Positions 24,454-31,632 of a stretch of DNA of 38,967 nt are shown piece after piece. Source of the stretch: Clostridia bacterium (GTDB lineage Bacteria; Bacillota; Clostridia; Christensenellales; Aristaeellaceae); the NCBI GenBank assembly GCA_017465155.1, contig JAFTWV010000091.1:1-38967 (forward strand). Direction: 5' to 3'. Made by a program: the position numbers and the translations under genes. Position 1 is the stretch's first letter. The number at the start of each line of letters is the position of its first letter. A model generated the notes under the pieces. It did not search any database. It worked only from the letters and a program-made list of their open reading frames with translations, and was not told the origin of the DNA.

Positions 24454-24501
24454 CCAGAGGGTCGAAGACCCTCTGGCGGGGTGCAGGGGCAGTGCCCCTG
24501 C
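24454..24501. repeat. Two tandem GC-rich hairpins upstream of rsmA
   Basis: CCAGAGGGTC-GAA-GACCCTCTGG (24454-24476) is a perfect 10-bp stem, directly followed by GCAGGGGC-AGT-GCCCCTGC (24483-24501). No T-run follows. The double-hairpin form resembles dispersed intergenic repeats of GC-rich Clostridia; it may end or pause transcription before rsmA. Confidence 0.65.
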
Positions 24502-24522
24502 CGACACCACACAGGAGGACAC

Positions 24523-25371
24523 ATGAGCAAGAACAAGGAACGTATCCGTGACAGCGCCCTGCGCTACAAGCAGGGTCTGGGCCAGAATTTCATTTATGAC
24601 GAGGATCTCCTTGCAGCACTGGTCGAAGCCAGCGGCGTGACAGCCGAGGACGACGTGCTGGAGGTCGGCCCCGGCGCAGGCAGCATGACCAAGCATCTGT
24701 GCCGGGCAGCGCATCACGTGCTGTCCGTGGAGCTGGACGACCGCCTTATCCCACTGCTGGGCGCTTTCATGACCGAATACGATAACTTCACCCTCGTTCA
24801 CGGCGACGTGATGCAGGTCAACCTGCCGGAGATCACCGCAAAGCTCCGCAAGCCGCTCTGCGTCGTTGCAAACATCCCCTACTACATCACCACGCCGCTG
24901 ATGACCATGCTGCTGACCTCCCCGCTTGATATCAAGCAGATGTCCCTCATGGTACAGAAGGAGGTTGCCGACAAGGTGCTGGCCGCTCCCGGCGATGACG
25001 CATGGGGTATGCTGGCCGTTCGCTGCCAGTATTACTGCGATCCTTACCTCGCCATGGATGTACCGGCAGCCTGCTTCACCCCTGCGCCGAAGGTGGACAG
25101 TGCCTTTATCGTCCTGCCCCGGCGCGAAAAGCCACTTGTGGATGTCCGCTGTGAGGAGGACTTCTTCCGCGTGGCAGCCGCCGGCTTTGCCCTGCGCCGC
25201 AAGACCATGACCAACGGCCTGTGCGCCGCCTTCCACATGGAGCGCGCCGAAGCTGTCGCACTCATGAACGCCGCCGGCCTGGACGAGCGCATCCGCGGTG
25301 AGAAGCTGACCTTTGAGGAGCTGGCCCGTCTGGCTGATGCATACACCGCATGGAAGGAGGCCCATGCATGA
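24523..25371 (+). CDS. rsmA: 16S rRNA (adenine1518/1519-N6)-dimethyltransferase
   Basis: KsgA/RsmA dimethylates two adenines in helix 45 of 16S rRNA during small-subunit assembly. The 282-residue product begins with the family's KQGLGQNFIYDEDLL, has the SAM-binding EVGPGAGSMTKHL, the catalytic NIPYYITTP and the C-terminal FALRRKTMTNGL. AGGAGG lies upstream of ATG 24523. Its stop overlaps the dut start by four bases (ATGA), so the two are coupled. Confidence 0.97.
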   Translation: MSKNKERIRDSALRYKQGLGQNFIYDEDLLAALVEASGVTAEDDVLEVGPGAGSMTKHLCRAAHHVLSVELDDRLIPLLGAFMTEYDNFTLVHGDVMQVNLPEITAKLRKPLCVVANIPYYITTPLMTMLLTSPLDIKQMSLMVQKEVADKVLAAPGDDAWGMLAVRCQYYCDPYLAMDVPAACFTPAPKVDSAFIVLPRREKPLVDVRCEEDFFRVAAAGFALRRKTMTNGLCAAFHMERAEAVALMNAAGLDERIRGEKLTFEELARLADAYTAWKEAHA

Positions 25372-25847
25372 CTGTCGCCCGATTCCTGCACGTATCAGCA
25401 GGCCAATATGCCGCTGACCAGTGTCTGCCGGATGCACTGCCCTTGACGGACATCCCCCTCCCCCGCCGGGCCACCGCAGGCAGCGCGGGCTATGATTTCG
25501 TCTGCACGGCAGATGTGGCCCTCGCGCCGGGTAAGGCAGTCACCATTCCCACTGGCGTCCGCTGCGAAATGCACAGGGACTGGGTGATGATGCTCTATCC
25601 CCGCAGCAGCCTTGGCTTCAAGCATCAGATGCTGCTGGCCAACACCGTCGGCGTCATCGACAGCGACTATGCCTACACCGCCAACGAAGGGCACATCATG
25701 GTGCGAATCATCAACGGCGGCGATCACATGCTGCAGATCAGCCGGGGCGAGCGCTTCTGTCAGGGTGTTTTCCTGCCATACGGTACGGCAGAGGAGGACG
25801 AGGTACTGGCGGAACGTACGGGCGGCTTCGGCAGCACAGGGAAATAA
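25368..25847 (+). CDS. dut: dUTP diphosphatase
   Basis: Hydrolyses dUTP to dUMP and pyrophosphate, keeping uracil out of DNA. The 159-residue trimeric-type enzyme shows the five motifs: AGSAGYDF (37-44), YPRSSLG (77-83), GVIDSDY (95-101), RGERFCQ (126-132) and the ordered C-terminal tail RTGGFGSTG (150-158). Motif III has VIDSDY in place of the usual VIDxDY-G, followed by an alternative YTANEG. It starts inside the rsmA stop. Confidence 0.93.
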   Translation: MTVARFLHVSAGQYAADQCLPDALPLTDIPLPRRATAGSAGYDFVCTADVALAPGKAVTIPTGVRCEMHRDWVMMLYPRSSLGFKHQMLLANTVGVIDSDYAYTANEGHIMVRIINGGDHMLQISRGERFCQGVFLPYGTAEEDEVLAERTGGFGSTGK

Positions 25848-25949
25848 GTCGCCGGGGGCTCTCCCGTCAGGAAATCTCAGCATGTCGAAAAAGTGACATG
25901 TGATTTTTCAAGGGTAAATTGATCCAATCACTTATCGTCAGATTACGTA

Positions 25950-26006
25950 TAAGAGCGCACTTGCTACCACCCACAGGGATGGTGAGTAAGCGCGCTCTTA
26001 TTCTTT
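25950..26006 (+). terminator. Long stem-loop terminator
   Basis: TAAGAGCGC (25950-25958) pairs with GCGCTCTTA (25992-26000), with further imperfect pairing inward (CTTGCTACCA with TGGTGAGTAAG). TTCTTT follows. Confidence 0.75.
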
Positions 26007-26037
26007 AAGCGAAAATCGGGAGTCGTTTTTGTGGATG

Positions 26038-26092
26038 TACATTTTCTTCCATGCAGAATTGATTTGCAGCAGGGGCCGCCGGGGGGGAAGTA
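26038..26092. repeat. Dispersed intergenic repeat, copy 2
   Basis: ACATTTTCTTCCATGCAGAA followed by a GGGGCCGCCGGGGGGGAAG block matches copy 1 at 12690-12745 in order and spacing. The hairpin's right arm is missing here. Confidence 0.6.
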
Positions 26093-26185
26093 AGTTGTGG
26101 TGTCTATCAATACTGTTTGATGAGATTTTCTTTGCAGGTTGGCGTATGTGTTTCTTCTTTATTCTATCCTGAGAAACAAGCAAAA

Positions 26186-26246
26186 AGGGCCAGAGGGATG
26201 GCATACTTGTTCCCGTGGACTGCCACCTCCCTGTCCCCTTTTTTTG
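26186..26246. terminator. Bidirectional terminator at the 3' end of the Trp transporter operon
   Basis: A long imperfect inverted repeat (AAAAAGGGCCAGAGGGATGGCA against TGCCACCTCCCTGTCCCC, split here by the loop) with T-runs on both strands. Confidence 0.7.
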
Positions 26247-26254
26247 CGCCTTGC

Positions 26255-27052
26255 TTATTGACTGAGCAGCATGCGGTCGTTGTCAAGCTCCTTGCCCCGG
26301 GCACCGGAATACATCGTCATCAGCTTCGGTACCGTCATCATCTGCCGCTCCTGACCGCTGATGTCCAGAATCACCTGTCCGGCGTCCATCATGATCGTCC
26401 GGTTGCCGACACTCAGTGCTTGCCCCATGTTGTGCGTGATCATCATCGTCGGGATGCGCTGTTCCTTCACGATCTTCACCGTGATGCCCATCACCTTTTC
26501 TGCCGTTGCAGGATCAAGCGCCGCCGTGTGCTCATCCAGCAGCAGCAAATGCGGCTTGGCAATCGTCGCCATCAGCAGCGTCAGCGCCTGCCTCTGTCCG
26601 CCGGAAAGCAAGCCGACCTTCATCTTCATCCGATCCTCAAGGCCCATCTCAAACCGGGCCAGATTCTCCCGGAATTTCGCCAGATCGCGCTTCTGCACCG
26701 CTCGGGCCAGCGGGAAACGGCTGGACTGATTGCATGCCAGCGACAGATTCTCCTCAATGGTCATGCCAGGGGCGGTACCCTTCATCGGATCCTGAAACAG
26801 CGTGCCAATCACGCGGGCACGCTTGTGCTCCGGCAGATTGGAGATGTCGCGGCCATCAAGGATGATCTCACCCTCGTCGGCATAAAACGTCCCGGCAATC
26901 GCGCCAAAGAGCGTGGACTTGCCCGCTCCATTGGAGCCCAGGATGGTGATGAAGTCATCGTCCGCAACCGTCAGGCTCACGGATCTGAGCGCCGCGTGCT
27001 CGTTGACGGTTCCTTTTGCAAAGGTCTTGCACAGATTCCTGATTTCAAGCAT
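26255..27052 (-). CDS. ABC importer ATPase, TrpZ-like
   Basis: A 265-residue ATPase with Walker A (GSNGAGKST, 39-47), signature (LSGGQR, 149-154), Walker B (LLLLDE, 169-174) and switch His (MITHNMGQAL). It powers the permease encoded just upstream. ATG 27052 has GGGAGG eight bases upstream and overlaps the permease stop by eight bases; the longer frame (from 27124) adds 24 unlike residues. Family context (PF04392 binding protein plus BCAA-type permease) and the Trp T-box suggest tryptophan or a precursor as substrate. Confidence 0.9.
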   Translation of the reverse strand: MLEIRNLCKTFAKGTVNEHAALRSVSLTVADDDFITILGSNGAGKSTLFGAIAGTFYADEGEIILDGRDISNLPEHKRARVIGTLFQDPMKGTAPGMTIEENLSLACNQSSRFPLARAVQKRDLAKFRENLARFEMGLEDRMKMKVGLLSGGQRQALTLLMATIAKPHLLLLDEHTAALDPATAEKVMGITVKIVKEQRIPTMMITHNMGQALSVGNRTIMMDAGQVILDISGQERQMMTVPKLMTMYSGARGKELDNDRMLLSQ

Positions 27053-27986
27053 GACGGCGTCCTCCCTTCCGGCTGCGCTGCAGATTTTCCCTGACTGCCG
27101 GCAGTGCCAGTGCAGCAGCCACAATCACGGCGGAGATCAGCTTCAGGTAGTACGCGGGGAACACATTCATGCTCGTCGCCAGACGAATCAGGCACTGATA
27201 CATCACCGAACCGAGGATCGCGCTGATGAATCCGAGCGTTACGCTGCGCTTTCCCACAATAACCTCGCCAATGATGACCGACGCAAGACCCACCACCAGC
27301 ACACCCGCGCCATTGGAGATGGTCGCAAAGCCGCCGGACTGCGTCATCACGCCGCCGGCAAGGCCCGTGCAGCCATTGGCAATGGCAAGGCCGAGGATCT
27401 TCATGCCCCCTGCATTGATGGAGGAGGAACGCACCATAGCCTCGTTGTTGCCCGTTGCGCGGATGCACAGGCCAATGTGCGTACGGAAGAACCAGACAAG
27501 CAGCAGCAGCACAGCGCCCGCCAGCACCGCAGCCACAATCAGCACGGTGATCTCCTTGGCCATCGTGAAGGCCTGACGATCGCGGTTGAAGGCCGCAAGG
27601 TTGATGTCAAACGCCTCGTAAAGCCTGTTGAAGATGGTCGTTTTGGTGAGGGTCACGTCCGGCTTGCCGCCCATGACGGCGGTGTTGACAGTATACAGTC
27701 CGCTCATGGTGAGGATGCCGGCAAGGATAGGATGAATGCCTACCTTCGTCTGGAGTATGCCTGTAACGCTGCCTGCCATCGCGCCTGCAAGGAACGCGCA
27801 GAGCAGTCCAAGCACCGGATGCCCGGCCACCGTCAATACCGCCGACACTGCTACACCCAGGGTATAGGAGCCCTCAGTGGTCAGGTCGGGGGTGTTCAGG
27901 ATACGGAAGCTGATGTAAACGCCCATTGCCAGCAGGGCATAGAACAAGCCCTCCTGCAGGCCGCCGAGAAACATGGTCAGGGACAT
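27045..27986 (-). CDS. ABC importer permease, TrpY-like
   Basis: A 313-residue membrane protein with about eight to nine hydrophobic segments, of the branched-chain amino acid/LivH-like permease fold. The conserved TEGSYTLGVAVSAVL and the coupling-loop region LCIRATGNNEAMVRSSSINAGGMKILGLAIANG are visible. AAGGAGG lies six bases before the ATG and inside the methyltransferase gene, whose last 10 bases overlap this one. The order binding protein, methyltransferase, permease, ATPase is read from one T-box promoter. Confidence 0.9.
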   Translation of the reverse strand: MSLTMFLGGLQEGLFYALLAMGVYISFRILNTPDLTTEGSYTLGVAVSAVLTVAGHPVLGLLCAFLAGAMAGSVTGILQTKVGIHPILAGILTMSGLYTVNTAVMGGKPDVTLTKTTIFNRLYEAFDINLAAFNRDRQAFTMAKEITVLIVAAVLAGAVLLLLVWFFRTHIGLCIRATGNNEAMVRSSSINAGGMKILGLAIANGCTGLAGGVMTQSGGFATISNGAGVLVVGLASVIIGEVIVGKRSVTLGFISAILGSVMYQCLIRLATSMNVFPAYYLKLISAVIVAAALALPAVRENLQRSRKGGRRHA

Positions 27987-28810
27987 GAGGTGCCTCCTTG
28001 GGAAAAGGATGAATGGAGAATGGGGTTCTTTCGGAAGACGTCGAGCGTGTGGTGAGAGTAGCCGATCAGATCGGGACGCTCACAGGTCGCAAAATGGTAA
28101 CGGAGGTAAATATCGAAGGCTGCATCATCCATGGCGCTGACAGTATCGCGCATATGGTTGGCATAGCCGTCGGAGGCCACGAAATGCAGCTGCGTCACGG
28201 GATACCGGCTGCGCAGTGCATCAATGTCCTCTTTCCTGTACAGCTCGAACAGATCCCACGGATGGGAGAAGGTTTCGAAGGTTTCCGGGTTCAGCATTTG
28301 TTTCTCGATGATCTCGTGGATCTTGCCGCGGATGAAGCCGTAGGACAGAATCGATGCGTCTCCCATGCAGTAGGCCGCGAAGATCACGCCGCCGGGCTTC
28401 GTCACGCGTATGGCCTCCCGCAGGGCCGCATGCTTTTCCTCCTCTGTAAAGAGGTGGTACATGGGGCCCAGCAGGAGCGCCATGTCATAGGTGTCATCCG
28501 GGAAGGCAGAAAGGTCGCAGGCATTGCCCTGCGTGATGGTGACGGGCTCTCCCTCCGCCGTACGGGCCTTGAATTGCTCAATATTGTGCGCCACCAGTTC
28601 AAGTGCATCCACCGACCACCCGGCCTGCGCCAGCGCGTGGCTGTACCGGCCCGTACCCGCGCCGATCTCGATGATTTTCATGCCCGGCTGCAGATATTTG
28701 CGGATATAGCGCATCGTGGTCTCGTATTCTACGCGCCCATAACGGGTCATCAGCCGCCCGTCCTCATCGTAATTGCTGTAATACTCGCGGAGGTAATCCT
28801 GAGCGTTCAT
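27977..28810 (-). CDS. Class I SAM-dependent methyltransferase embedded in the Trp importer operon
   Basis: A 277-residue protein. The Rossmann-fold methyltransferase domain shows motif I IIEIGAGTGRYSHAL (about 46-60), the acidic VDALELV after strand 2, YDMALLLGPMYHLF at motif II and VTKPGGVIFAAYC at motif III. The C-terminal 110 residues are helical and presumably bind substrate. It begins three bases after the binding protein stop and overlaps the permease start, so it is an integral part of the operon. The substrate is unknown; a small molecule handled by the importer is possible but unproven. Confidence 0.88.
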   Translation of the reverse strand: MNAQDYLREYYSNYDEDGRLMTRYGRVEYETTMRYIRKYLQPGMKIIEIGAGTGRYSHALAQAGWSVDALELVAHNIEQFKARTAEGEPVTITQGNACDLSAFPDDTYDMALLLGPMYHLFTEEEKHAALREAIRVTKPGGVIFAAYCMGDASILSYGFIRGKIHEIIEKQMLNPETFETFSHPWDLFELYRKEDIDALRSRYPVTQLHFVASDGYANHMRDTVSAMDDAAFDIYLRYHFATCERPDLIGYSHHTLDVFRKNPILHSSFSQGGTSCP

Positions 28811-28813
28811 GGC

Positions 28814-29758
28814 TTACTCCACGATCACAGCCGTCGCCATGACCTCTTCGCTCAGCTCCACGCCCAGCATATCAGCGGTAGCCTTGTTGATGACCATCGT
28901 GAACTCATCCACCACCACGGCGGGGATTTCCTCGATGGGGGTACCGGTCAGATAAGCATGCAGCATATCGGCGGTGATGGCGCCGATGTCACGGTCAGCG
29001 ATGGAAATGGTGGCGAAGGCGCCGCTCTCGACCATCACAGCAGAGGAGCCATACACCGGCACACCCATTTCAGCAGCGCTGTCGGCAACTACGGTCATGG
29101 CCGTCTGGATCACGGAATCGTTGGGCACGAAGATCGCATCGACCCTCTCCAGCAGGGTATCCACCGCCATCTGCACCTCACTGACGTTGGTCACGATGGC
29201 CTCCACGTATGCAAGGCCGTTGGCGTCCATGTACTCCTTGGCTTGCTGAGCAGTGGTAACGGAGTTGATCTCGCTCTGGCAGTAGAGCAGTCCGAAAGTC
29301 ATGCAGCCGGGCGTCAGCTGGTCAGCCAGCTTGAACATCTCGCTCACGGGGATCGCGTTGGAGGTGCCGGTGGCGTTCTTGTCCGGAGCCGCCATATCGG
29401 TGATCACGCCCGCGCCCACGGGATTCGACACAGAGATGAAGAACTGCGGGATGCCGCTGTCCAGATTGTTGAAAGCCTGCGTCGGCGGGGTCGCGATGGT
29501 GACGGCCACATCCGCATCCAGCGCAGCCTCGCAGTTGGTGACCAGCATGGTCATATCGCCCAGCGCATTCTTATAGTCGAAAGTCATCTTGCTTTCATCG
29601 TAGCCCAGCTCGCGCATACGGTCGATGAAGCCCTCGCGCATGTCGGTAAATGCGCCGTTGTCCGCCATCTGGATAATGGCCACGTTGACAGGTTCGTCAG
29701 CAAACGCGCAGGTCAGAGTCAGTACGAGAGTCAGGAGCATCGCGAAAAACTTCTTCAT
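28814..29758 (-). CDS. ABC substrate-binding protein, TrpX-like (PF04392)
   Basis: A 314-residue exported binding protein. The signal peptide is about residues 1-20, with cleavage likely at AFA-DEP; a lipobox is not evident although Cys17 is close. The mature part has the ABC_sub_bind features VAIIQMADNGAFTDMREGF, the paired lobes, VDAIFVPNDSVIQTA and VPVYGSSAVMVESGAFATISIADRDIGAITADML. AAAGGAC lies seven bases upstream of the ATG. In streptococci, homologous trpXYZ operons are T-box controlled and import tryptophan; here a T-box with a UGG specifier precedes the gene, which supports the same substrate. Confidence 0.9.
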   Translation of the reverse strand: MKKFFAMLLTLVLTLTCAFADEPVNVAIIQMADNGAFTDMREGFIDRMRELGYDESKMTFDYKNALGDMTMLVTNCEAALDADVAVTIATPPTQAFNNLDSGIPQFFISVSNPVGAGVITDMAAPDKNATGTSNAIPVSEMFKLADQLTPGCMTFGLLYCQSEINSVTTAQQAKEYMDANGLAYVEAIVTNVSEVQMAVDTLLERVDAIFVPNDSVIQTAMTVVADSAAEMGVPVYGSSAVMVESGAFATISIADRDIGAITADMLHAYLTGTPIEEIPAVVVDEFTMVINKATADMLGVELSEEVMATAVIVE

Positions 29759-29876
29759 GGAAACCGTCCTTTCTGCCGCTGGCTATGCGGCGGTCGACCA
29801 TCCGGCTGACGGGCATTGCTGCACGCAGCCATTGCAAGCTCCTGTTCGGTGGGAGCCATTGCTGCGGGACGGGTAC

Positions 29877-29912
29877 AAAAAACGCACCTGTCCCCTTACA
29901 AGGACAGATGCG
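29877..29912 (-). terminator. T-box terminator
   Basis: CGCATCTGTCC (29912-29902) pairs with GGACAGGTGCG (29893-29883), an 11-bp stem with one G-U, followed by six T. Mutually exclusive with the antiterminator. Confidence 0.88.
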
Positions 29913-30202
29913 GTAAATACATCTGCGGTACCACCTTGTTTGACGAACGAAAAAGTCCGCCCACCTCATCAGAGTGCCGACACACCCCAAGCCTGATAAC
30001 GCTGGCTCAGCGTCGCGCAATACTCACCAGGGGGGCAGGAATGCGTCTATCACGCTTTTTGTTCCCGCTTTTGTCCCAGCTTTCCGCGCGCCCTCGACGG
30101 TCCATTTGCCGGTTCGCTGCGATCGGGCTTTCAGCCATCCCTGTATGGGGCGTCCCGAATCTCTGTGCGTGCGCCGCCGGTTTGATCTCCGTCTCAACGG
30201 TT
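29877..30202 (-). ncRNA. T-box riboswitch, specifier UGG (tryptophan)
   Basis: On the minus strand the T-box sequence AAGGTGGTACCGC (29937-29925) lies before an intrinsic terminator. The alternative antiterminator can form from ACAAGG with CCTTGT and AGATG with CATCT. Stem I is visible: GACGG (30193-30189) pairs with CCGTC (30100-30096), CCGG (30180-30177) with CCGG (30112-30109), and the internal loop between them has CAAATGGA on its 3' side. There UGG (30104-30102) is followed by A, as expected for a specifier codon. The distal AGGGATGGCTGAAAGCCCG resembles the AG-bulge region. Uncharged tRNA-Trp would thus switch on the importer operon. Confidence 0.9.
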
Positions 30203-30208
30203 TATTGC

Positions 30209-30237
30209 ATTATAGCACGGCAAGCCCGGGGATGCAA
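30209..30237 (-). promoter_or_regulatory. Promoter of the Trp importer operon
   Basis: On the minus strand TTGCAT (30237-30232), a 17-base spacer and TATAAT (30214-30209). Confidence 0.8.
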
Positions 30238-30284
30238 CAGGCAATTCCTGTTTTCTTTCTGTTTTTCCTGGGGCAAAATATTCC

Positions 30285-30314
30285 TTGCTTCCCTCTTGAC
30301 GTGCGTGCTATAAT
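30285..30314 (+). promoter_or_regulatory. Promoter of the G3E GTPase pair
   Basis: TTGCTT (30285-30290), an 18-base spacer and TATAAT (30309-30314). It is divergent from the T-box promoter. No clear Zur-type palindrome was identified. Confidence 0.55.
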
Positions 30315-30375
30315 AAAAAGAGCGGGCAATTCGACCCGCCTAACCAACCGACATGATTGAAATGGAGATATGAGC

Positions 30376-31632
30376 ATGGTCAAGGTCAACATTATTTCCG
30401 GCTTCCTTGGCGCGGGCAAGACAACCCTCATCAAGAAGCTGCTGCAGGGCAAAATCAAGGGCGAAAAAATTATCCTGCTGGAGAATGAATACGGCGACGT
30501 GGGCGTGGACGGCTCCTTCATGAAGGACACCGGCGTCATCGTGGACGAGCTGAACTCCGGCTGCATCTGCTGCACCCTTGTGGGCGATTTCCAGAAGGCT
30601 GTGGACGAGCTGATCGACAAGTACCAGCCCGACCGTCTGATTATCGAGCCCTCCGGCGTGGGCAAGCTGAGCGAGATCGTCACCGCAGTGGAAAAGTGCC
30701 GCGACAAGCATCCCGAAATGGAAATCGGCGGCTGCGCGACGGTTGTGGATGCAGGCAAGTGCCGCATGCATATGAAGAACTTCGGCGAGTTCTTCCTTGA
30801 TCAGGTCAAGACTGCCGATACCGTCATCTTCAGCCGCACCCAGATGCTCAGCGCCGACCGCATCGAGAAGAGCCGCGTCCTCATCGAAGAGGCGCATCCC
30901 GGCGTACGTGTCGTCACCACCCCGTGGGATGATCTCGAGGCCGACGTGATGCTGGAGGTCGTTGAATCCGGCCGTCCCATCGAGCTGCACGTCGAACTGC
31001 ATGACCATCATCATGAGCACGACGATCATTGCACCTGCGGCTGCCATGAGCATGACCATGAGCACCACCATCACCACGATGGCGACTGCGACTGCCACGA
31101 GCACGACCATGAGCACCACCATCACCACGATGGCGACTGCGACTGCCATGAGCATGACCACGAGCACCACCATCACCACGATGGCGACTGCGACTGCCAT
31201 GAGCATGACCATGAGCACCACCATCACCACGATGGCGACTGCGACTGCCACGAGCACGACCATGAGCACCACCATCACGAGCACCACCATGAGCATGACG
31301 AGCACTGCACCTGCGGCTGTCACGATCATGACCACCACCATCACCACCACCATGCAGACGAAGTGTTCGTCTCCGTGGGCTGGGAAACGGCCAAGCGCTT
31401 CGAGCAATCGGATGTTGCAGCAATGCTGGCGAAGCTCTCCGATGAAGAGGCGTATGGTCAGGTGCTGCGCGCCAAGGGTATCCTGCAGGACGGCTCCGGC
31501 AGCTGGTTCCAGTTTGACTATGTGCCCGGCGAGCCCCAGTTCCGTCCGGGCAGCGCTGATTACACCGGCCGCATCTGCGTCATTGGCGCACACATCGACG
31601 AGAAGGCACTCAAGGAGCTGTGGACCGTATGA
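30376..31632 (+). CDS. G3E (CobW/COG0523) GTPase with His/Cys-rich tandem repeat
   Basis: A 418-residue P-loop GTPase of the metallochaperone family. Walker A is GFLGAGKTT (9-17) and the metal-binding CxCC is SGCICCTL (Cys63, Cys65, Cys66). The usual NKxD guanine motif is replaced by SRTQ. Residues about 212-333 form a His-rich region with four copies of HEHDHEHHHHHDGDCDC (224-291) flanked by HCTCGCH motifs. A CobW_C domain follows (FVSVGWETAKRFE to the end). ATG 30376 is preferred over 30370 because GGAG lies eight bases upstream. The family delivers Zn, Co or Ni to target enzymes; the repeats suggest metal binding or storage. Coupled by ATGA to the next gene. Confidence 0.92.
   Translation: MVKVNIISGFLGAGKTTLIKKLLQGKIKGEKIILLENEYGDVGVDGSFMKDTGVIVDELNSGCICCTLVGDFQKAVDELIDKYQPDRLIIEPSGVGKLSEIVTAVEKCRDKHPEMEIGGCATVVDAGKCRMHMKNFGEFFLDQVKTADTVIFSRTQMLSADRIEKSRVLIEEAHPGVRVVTTPWDDLEADVMLEVVESGRPIELHVELHDHHHEHDDHCTCGCHEHDHEHHHHHDGDCDCHEHDHEHHHHHDGDCDCHEHDHEHHHHHDGDCDCHEHDHEHHHHHDGDCDCHEHDHEHHHHEHHHEHDEHCTCGCHDHDHHHHHHHADEVFVSVGWETAKRFEQSDVAAMLAKLSDEEAYGQVLRAKGILQDGSGSWFQFDYVPGEPQFRPGSADYTGRICVIGAHIDEKALKELWTV
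31045..31248 (+). repeat. Four tandem 51-bp coding repeats
   Basis: Units at 31045-31095, 31096-31146, 31147-31197 and 31198-31248, with a degenerate fifth from 31249. They differ almost only at CAT/CAC wobble positions and all encode the same 17 residues. This near identity suggests recent expansion by slippage or recombination. Confidence 0.95.

Larger units (their letters stand above)
25848..26254. other. Gene-free stretch with terminators and a dispersed repeat
   Basis: No credible gene. It contains a weak hairpin with a T-run after dut (25881-25886/25895-25900), a long terminator-like hairpin at 25950-26000, repeat copy 2 at about 26038-26092 and a bidirectional terminator at 26186-26246. 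Confidence 0.7.

Noticed and set aside
28013-29809. Plus-strand frame of 598 codons
   Set aside because: It is antisense to the methyltransferase and binding protein genes, which carry recognisable motifs, and it has no ribosome site.
31045-31248. Tandem repeats as a possible CRISPR array
   Set aside because: The repeats are directly adjacent without spacers and lie in frame inside a coding gene.
30340-31593. Minus-strand frame coding a Val/Met-rich repeat that looks membrane-embedded
   Set aside because: It is the antisense reading of the His-codon repeats (CAT/CAC read backwards as ATG/GTG). The plus strand encodes a complete GTPase.
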